Source: Paracoccaceae bacterium
Lineage (GTDB): Bacteria; Pseudomonadota; Alphaproteobacteria; Rhodobacterales; Rhodobacteraceae
DNA length: 64,000 bases
Assembly: GCA_017510335.1 (NCBI GenBank)
Contig: JAFWNM010000028.1
Coordinates: 1 to 64,000 of the forward strand
Reading direction: 5' to 3'
In this document: positions 59,887 to 64,000 of the stretch, one piece after another
Position numbering within the stretch: the stretch's first letter is position 1
Layout of the letters: each line of letters starts with the position of its first letter
Position numbers and translations under genes: made by a program
The notes under the pieces: generated by a model
The model's database searches: none
Told to the model about the DNA's origin: nothing
What the model saw: only the letters and a program-made list of their open reading frames with translations

Positions 59887-61087
59887 GGCTGAGGGTGCCC
59901 CGTGGTTGACGATTGTTGGGTTAGGGGAAGATGGCCTGAACGGGCTGCCGGATGCAAGCCGTGACGCGCTGTCGCGGGCGGATGTGGTGATGGGGGCAGC
60001 GCGGCATCTGGCGCTTTTGCCCCCTCCGGGCTGCGAGGTCATGGAATGGCCGGTTCCGTTTGCAGAGGGCATTGCGCAGTTGCTGGCGCAACGGGGACGG
60101 CGCGTGGTTTTGCTGGCCTCGGGGGACCCGTTCTGGTTTGGGGCGGGCACAAGCGTGACACGCCATCTTGCGCGAGGGGAGTGGGTGGCCTTGCCTGCGC
60201 CATCGGCGTTTTCATGGGCGGCGGCGCAATTGGGCTGGCCGCTGGAGCAAGTGGCCTGTCTGGGACTGCATGCCGCACCCCTGACGCGGTTGCGCCCGCA
60301 TCTGGCGGGGGGCGCGCATGTGCTGGTGCTGCTGCGCGATGGGGCGGCAGTGGGGGATCTTGCGGGGTATTTGTGCACCATGGGATTTGGTGACAGCCGA
60401 TTGCATGTCATGGAGGCGCTGGGCGGCACGCGCGCGCGGGTGCGCCATGTCATGGCGGCGCAATATGATCTGGATGATGTGACCCATCCGGTGATTGCGG
60501 GTGTGGAGGTTGCGGGGCAGGGCGCTGTGCTGCCTGCTGTGGCCGGATTGCCGGATGCGTTCTTTGCCCATGACGGGCAGATCACCAAGCGCGCGATGCG
60601 CGCATTGACGCTGTCGGCATTGGCACCGCGCCCGGGAGAGATGTTGTGGGATATCGGCGCGGGGGCTGGTTCGGTGGGCATTGAATGGTTGCTGGCCCAT
60701 CCGGCCATGCGGGCCATCGGGTTCGAGCTGGACGCGCGCCGCGCCGCGCGCGCGCGCGCCAATGCCCATGCCCTGGGCGTGGACCGGCTGCAGGTGGTGG
60801 AAGGGCGCGCGCCGCAAGTGCTGGCGGGCCAGCCCCTGCCGGATGCCGTGTTCATTGGTGGGGGCGTGTCAGGTCCGATGCTGGAGCAGTTATGGCAGCT
60901 GCTGCCCGCCGGGGTGCGGATTGTGGCCAATGCCGTGACGCTGGAAAGCGAGGCCCTGTTGGCGCAGTGGCATGCACGCACGGGCGGCACGCTGCTGCGT
61001 CTGGACATGGCCGAGGCGGCAGCGCTGGGCAACAAGCACGGCTGGCGCGCGGCCTATCCTGTCGTGCAATGGAGTGTGGTGCGATGA
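59885..61087 (+). CDS. cobL: Precorrin-6B methyltransferase/decarboxylase (CbiE-CbiT fusion)
   Basis: This 400-aa bifunctional enzyme methylates C5 and C15 of precorrin-6B and decarboxylates the C12 acetate. The N-terminal CbiE-like domain opens LTIVGLGEDGLNGL and has VLLASGDPFWFGAGTSV. The C-terminal CbiT-like domain, from about residue 230, has EMLWDIGAGAGSVGIEWLL. The start shares two bases with the cobK start. The frame to 59804 is antisense to cobK and is rejected. cobE overlaps its stop. Confidence 0.95.
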   Translation: MAEGAPWLTIVGLGEDGLNGLPDASRDALSRADVVMGAARHLALLPPPGCEVMEWPVPFAEGIAQLLAQRGRRVVLLASGDPFWFGAGTSVTRHLARGEWVALPAPSAFSWAAAQLGWPLEQVACLGLHAAPLTRLRPHLAGGAHVLVLLRDGAAVGDLAGYLCTMGFGDSRLHVMEALGGTRARVRHVMAAQYDLDDVTHPVIAGVEVAGQGAVLPAVAGLPDAFFAHDGQITKRAMRALTLSALAPRPGEMLWDIGAGAGSVGIEWLLAHPAMRAIGFELDARRAARARANAHALGVDRLQVVEGRAPQVLAGQPLPDAVFIGGGVSGPMLEQLWQLLPAGVRIVANAVTLESEALLAQWHARTGGTLLRLDMAEAAALGNKHGWRAAYPVVQWSVVR

Positions 61088-61452
61088 TTGTTGCGGGATT
61101 CGGGTGTTCCAGTCGGGCGGGGGCCGAAAGTTTGCAGGCGCTGATGGCGTGTGTGGCGCAGTTTGCCCGACCGGACGCGCTTGCCTGTCTGGAAAGCCGG
61201 GCTGCGCTGATTGCGCCTTTGGCACAGGGGGCGGCTGTTGCGTTGATGACATTTCCGGCGCATGCGATTGGCGGTATTGCAACGCCCACCCAATCTGGCC
61301 GGGTGATTGCCCGTTTTGGCACGGGTAGTGTGGCCGAAGCCTGTGCGCTGGTCGCGGCAGGAACCGGCCCGGGGGCGCAGATCATCCTTGCGCGGGTGGT
61401 GTCCGATGACGGGCTGGCCACCTGCGCGCTGGCAAGGGGGGCGATGAAATGA
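61084..61452 (+). CDS. cobE: CobE/CbiG C-terminal-like cobalamin biosynthesis protein
   Basis: This 122-aa protein matches CobE, which resembles the C-terminal domain of CbiG. It opens [20 protein letters not shown] and includes [20 protein letters not shown]. Its exact reaction in the aerobic pathway is unsettled; it is thought to assist corrin intermediates. The ATG at 61084 overlaps the cobL stop, and cobM overlaps its own stop, so all three are translationally linked. Confidence 0.92.
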   Translation: MIVAGFGCSSRAGAESLQALMACVAQFARPDALACLESRAALIAPLAQGAAVALMTFPAHAIGGIATPTQSGRVIARFGTGSVAEACALVAAGTGPGAQIILARVVSDDGLATCALARGAMK

Positions 61453-62234
61453 CTGTGCATTTCATAGGGGCGGGGCCGGGGGCTGCGGATTTGCTGACCT
61501 TGCGCGGCCGCGATCTGATCGCGCAAAGTCCGGTGTGCCTGTATGCAGGTTCGCTTGTGCCGCAGGCGATCCTGGCGCATTGCCCCAAGGGTGCGCGCAT
61601 TGTGAATACCGCGCCCTTGTCGCTGGACCAGATCATGGCCGAGATCACTGCTGCCCATGCCCAAGGCCAGGATGTGGCGCGACTTCATTCGGGGGATCTG
61701 TCGATATGGTCCGCCATGGCCGAGCAGCTGCGCCGCCTGCAGCGTCTGGATATTCCCTATACGATGACGCCGGGGGTGCCTGCCTTTGCGGCTGCGGCGG
61801 CCGCGCTTGGGGTGGAACTGACGCTGCCGGGCGTGGCGCAATCGCTGGTGCTGACGCGCACGCCCGGGCGGGCCAGTGCAATGCCCGCGCGCGAAACGCT
61901 GGCGGGCTTTGCCGCAACGGGCGCCACATTGGCCATTCACCTGTCCATCCAGAATCTGGCGCAGGTGGTGGCTGATCTGGTGCCGCATTATGGGGCGGGG
62001 TGTCCGGTGGCTGTTGTGTGGCGCGCAAGCTGGCCTGACCAGCGCATCATCCGCGCGACACTTGCCACAGTTGAGGATGAGGTTGCAGGCAGCATGGAGC
62101 GCACAGCCCTTATTTTGGTCGGGCCTGCACTGGCGGCGGAAGGATTTGGTGAAAGCGCGCTTTATGCGCCCGAGTATGACCGCCGCTTTCGTCCCCAGAC
62201 CGCCGCATCCATTTACAGGGACAGCACAGAATGA
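61449..62234 (+). CDS. cobM: Precorrin-4 C11-methyltransferase
   Basis: This 261-aa SAM methyltransferase makes precorrin-5. [34 protein letters not shown] and [18 protein letters not shown] are standard CobM/CbiF motifs, as is [15 protein letters not shown]. It overlaps cobE and cobB by four bases each. Confidence 0.96.
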   Translation: MTVHFIGAGPGAADLLTLRGRDLIAQSPVCLYAGSLVPQAILAHCPKGARIVNTAPLSLDQIMAEITAAHAQGQDVARLHSGDLSIWSAMAEQLRRLQRLDIPYTMTPGVPAFAAAAAALGVELTLPGVAQSLVLTRTPGRASAMPARETLAGFAATGATLAIHLSIQNLAQVVADLVPHYGAGCPVAVVWRASWPDQRIIRATLATVEDEVAGSMERTALILVGPALAAEGFGESALYAPEYDRRFRPQTAASIYRDSTE

Positions 62235-63547
62235 CGCCCGGTGTGATGATTTCTGCCCCTGCATCGGGCACAGGCAAGACAACGGTGATGCTGGGGCTGT
62301 TGCGTGCCCTGCGTGACCGCGGGCTGGGGGTGCAACCCTTCAAAAACGGGCCGGATTACATTGACCCTGCCTTTCACCATGCGGCCAGCGGGCGCGAGGC
62401 CTATAATCTGGACAACTGGGCCATGAACGCGCGGCTGATGGACGCGATTGCCGCACGCGCCGCAGGTGCCGATATGGTGCTGGCGGAAGGGTCCATGGGA
62501 TTGTTTGACGGGGTGGCCAAACCCGGCGCGGCAGGGCATGGCAGCAGTGCGGAACTGGCGCGGCGCATGGGCTGGCCGGTGGTGCTGGTGCTTGATGTGT
62601 CAGGGCAGGCGCAATCGGCTGCGGCGGTGGCACTGGGATTTGCGCGCTACTGGCCGGATCTGCCCTTTGGCGGGGTGATCCTGAACCGTGTGGCCAGCGC
62701 GCGCCATGAACGGCTGGTCCGGCTGGGCATGCGGGCTGCGGGACTTCCGGTTCTGGGGGCATTGCCGCGCAGGGGCGATCTGGTGTTGCCACAACGCCAT
62801 CTGGGATTGGTGCAGGCGCTTGAGCACCCGGACCTGGAACGCGCGATCTGCGATTACGCAGGTTTTCTGCGCGATCATGTCGATCTGGACGCGCTTGTGG
62901 CCTGTGCGCGTGCCGCAGAAAACGGGTGTGGCACTGGTGCGGCCCCGCTGCCGCGCCCGCCCGCACATAGAATTGCGCTGGCGCGCGATGATGCGTTTTC
63001 CTTTATCTATCCGCATCTGCTGGAAGGGTGGCGGCGCGCGGGCGCAGAGGTGATCCCGTTTTCCCCCCTGGCCGATGAGCCGCCCGATGCGAAGGCTGGT
63101 CTGGTCTGGCTGCCCGGGGGCTATCCTGAACTGCATGCAGGCCGTTTGGCTGCCGCGACCCGGTTTCGCGCAGCACTTCAGGACCATGCCCGCACGCGGC
63201 CTGTGCATGGCGAATGCGGGGGGTATATGGCACTTGGGCAAGGGTTGATTGACAAAGAAGGCACGCGCCACCAGATGGCGGGATTGCTGGGTCTGGTGAC
63301 ATCTTATGCACAGCGCAAGATGCATCTTGGATACAGGCGCGCCCAATTGCGCCAGCCCATGCCCGGGTTTGGGGCTGGTGCGGCACTTCGGGGGCATGAA
63401 TTCCATTATTCCACCATCCTTGAGCAGCCCGACACCCCCCTGGCACAGGTGCGCGATGCCGAAGGGGCCATCGTGCCCGAAACCGGGTCGCGCCGGGGGC
63501 CGGTGACAGGAACATTCTTTCACCTGATTGCGGAAGATCAGGGATGA
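62231..63547 (+). CDS. cobB: Hydrogenobyrinic acid a,c-diamide synthase
   Basis: This 438-aa ATP- and glutamine-dependent amidase amidates the a and c side chains before cobalt insertion. The P-loop is [20 protein letters not shown], the substrate region is [18 protein letters not shown], and the class I glutamine amidotransferase nucleophile lies in [13 protein letters not shown]. The name cbiA is used for the anaerobic homologue. It overlaps cobM by four bases and is followed by repeat copy 6. Confidence 0.96.
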   Translation: MTPGVMISAPASGTGKTTVMLGLLRALRDRGLGVQPFKNGPDYIDPAFHHAASGREAYNLDNWAMNARLMDAIAARAAGADMVLAEGSMGLFDGVAKPGAAGHGSSAELARRMGWPVVLVLDVSGQAQSAAAVALGFARYWPDLPFGGVILNRVASARHERLVRLGMRAAGLPVLGALPRRGDLVLPQRHLGLVQALEHPDLERAICDYAGFLRDHVDLDALVACARAAENGCGTGAAPLPRPPAHRIALARDDAFSFIYPHLLEGWRRAGAEVIPFSPLADEPPDAKAGLVWLPGGYPELHAGRLAAATRFRAALQDHARTRPVHGECGGYMALGQGLIDKEGTRHQMAGLLGLVTSYAQRKMHLGYRRAQLRQPMPGFGAGAALRGHEFHYSTILEQPDTPLAQVRDAEGAIVPETGSRRGPVTGTFFHLIAEDQG

Positions 63548-63594
63548 CGGGCGGTTTACGGCTGCGTGCGGGGGGCATGATGGCGGGGCAAGGC

Positions 63595-63661
63595 AAGGGG
63601 GCTGTCTGCCCCCTCGGGCCTGCGGCCCTTACCCCCGAGGATATTTTGTCCAGAATGAAAG
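63595..63661 (+). repeat. Dispersed double-hairpin repeat, copy 6
   Basis: GGGGGCTGTCTGCCCCC is followed by GGGCCTGCGGCCC and the tail CCCGAGGATATTTTGTCCAG then AATGAAA. It fills the gap between cobB and cobA; its tail ends 8 nt before the cobA start. Confidence 0.8.
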
Positions 63662-63668
63662 GGCAGTG

Positions 63669-64000
63669 ATGGGCGGGTTTGTGTCATTTGTGGGGGCGGG
63701 GCCGGGGGACCCGGAGTTGCTGACCCTGAAAGCCGTGGCGCGGTTGAAACAGGCCGATGTTGTGTTGTTTGATGACCTGTCGTCGGGGCCGGTTCTGGGG
63801 CATGCGCGCCCGGGGGCAGAGTTGGTCGCAGTGGGCAAGCGCGCGGGTCGCCCGTCCCCAAAGCAGGATCATGTCAGCCGTTTGCTGGTGGAGTATGCGG
63901 CGGGGGGCGCGCGGGTGGTGCGGTTGAAATCCGGCGATCCGGGCATGTTCGGGCGGCTGGAGGAAGAAATTACAGCCTGTCGTTCTGCCGGGGTCGGTTT
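63669..64000 (+). CDS. cobA: Uroporphyrinogen-III C-methyltransferase, cut by the window edge
   Basis: About 110 residues are present; the gene continues beyond 64000. The N terminus FVSFVGAGPGDPELLTLKAV, DVVLFDDLSSGPVL and VVRLKSGDPGMFGRLEEE match the CobA/SumT family, which makes precorrin-2 from uroporphyrinogen III. It diverts tetrapyrrole from the HemB branch to corrin. Whether a CysG-like fusion follows cannot be seen. Confidence 0.92.
   Translation, partial: MGGFVSFVGAGPGDPELLTLKAVARLKQADVVLFDDLSSGPVLGHARPGAELVAVGKRAGRPSPKQDHVSRLLVEYAAGGARVVRLKSGDPGMFGRLEEEITACRSAGVG

Noticed and set aside
59155-61035. Minus-strand frame of 626 codons covering cobK and beyond
   Set aside because: Only the last 243 codons are CobK. 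The rest is antisense to cobL, with low-complexity, serine- and proline-rich residues typical of shadow frames.

Overview
The window is a GC-rich alphaproteobacterial chromosome segment, most likely from the Rhodobacterales (Roseobacter/Rhodobacter group). The indicators are a GcrA-type cell-cycle regulator, the mdh-sucC-sucD-sucA-sucB-lpdA order, an aerobic-type cobalamin cluster (CobG, CobN, BluB), a HemB without zinc cysteines, and a dispersed hairpin repeat typical of that order. A complete ectA-ectB-ectC-ask operon points to a marine, saline or soda-lake lifestyle. The genus is not determined here. No rRNA, CRISPR array, insertion sequence or prophage was seen.

Positions 1-8000 hold housekeeping genes: tRNA-Pro, rnd, a small lipoprotein, sufE, a TauE/SafE exporter, fabD, a SYLF-domain lipoprotein, hemB, tRNA-Arg and a LacI-family regulator. 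Then come valS (8.1-11.0 kb) and a MarR regulator divergent from the ectoine operon (11.0-15.5 kb). The 15.5-23.2 kb stretch carries lpxD, dapE with two small partners, rnr, a GlcG/HbpS-like gene and a soluble chemoreceptor. An FbpABC-type iron transporter and gcrA follow (23.3-28.0 kb). Next are an ABC-2 permease, a c-type cytochrome, the SRP RNA, a TetR/DUF2852 pair with two palindromic operators, and an ExbB-like/OmpA-like pair whose second gene has an in-frame amber codon (28-34 kb).

From 34.4 to 44.7 kb runs a TCA-cycle block: mdh, sucC, sucD, DUF805, sucA, sucB with two lipoyl domains, a MAPEG protein and lpdA. A striking array of GTGATCA motifs lies between mdh and sucC.

From 44.8 kb to the right edge is a large cobalamin biosynthesis region with two cobalamin riboswitches. 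On the minus strand are cobO, pduX and cbiB, then riboswitch 1, bluB and cobC. On the plus strand riboswitch 2 precedes a small CxxCH protein, a HupE-like membrane protein, DUF1636, cobW, cobN, cobG, cobH, cobI and cobJ. After an opposed cobK come cobL, cobE, cobM, cobB and a truncated cobA. Together these cover most of the oxygen-dependent route from uroporphyrinogen III to adenosylcobinamide phosphate, plus lower-ligand synthesis and the aminopropanol arm. cobF, cobQ, cobS, cobT, cobP, cobU and cobV are not in the window. The most unusual items are the SucC-upstream motif array, the TetR operators, the amber-interrupted cell-envelope gene, the riboswitch-led metal module ahead of cobN, and the overlapping start codons of cobK and cobL.
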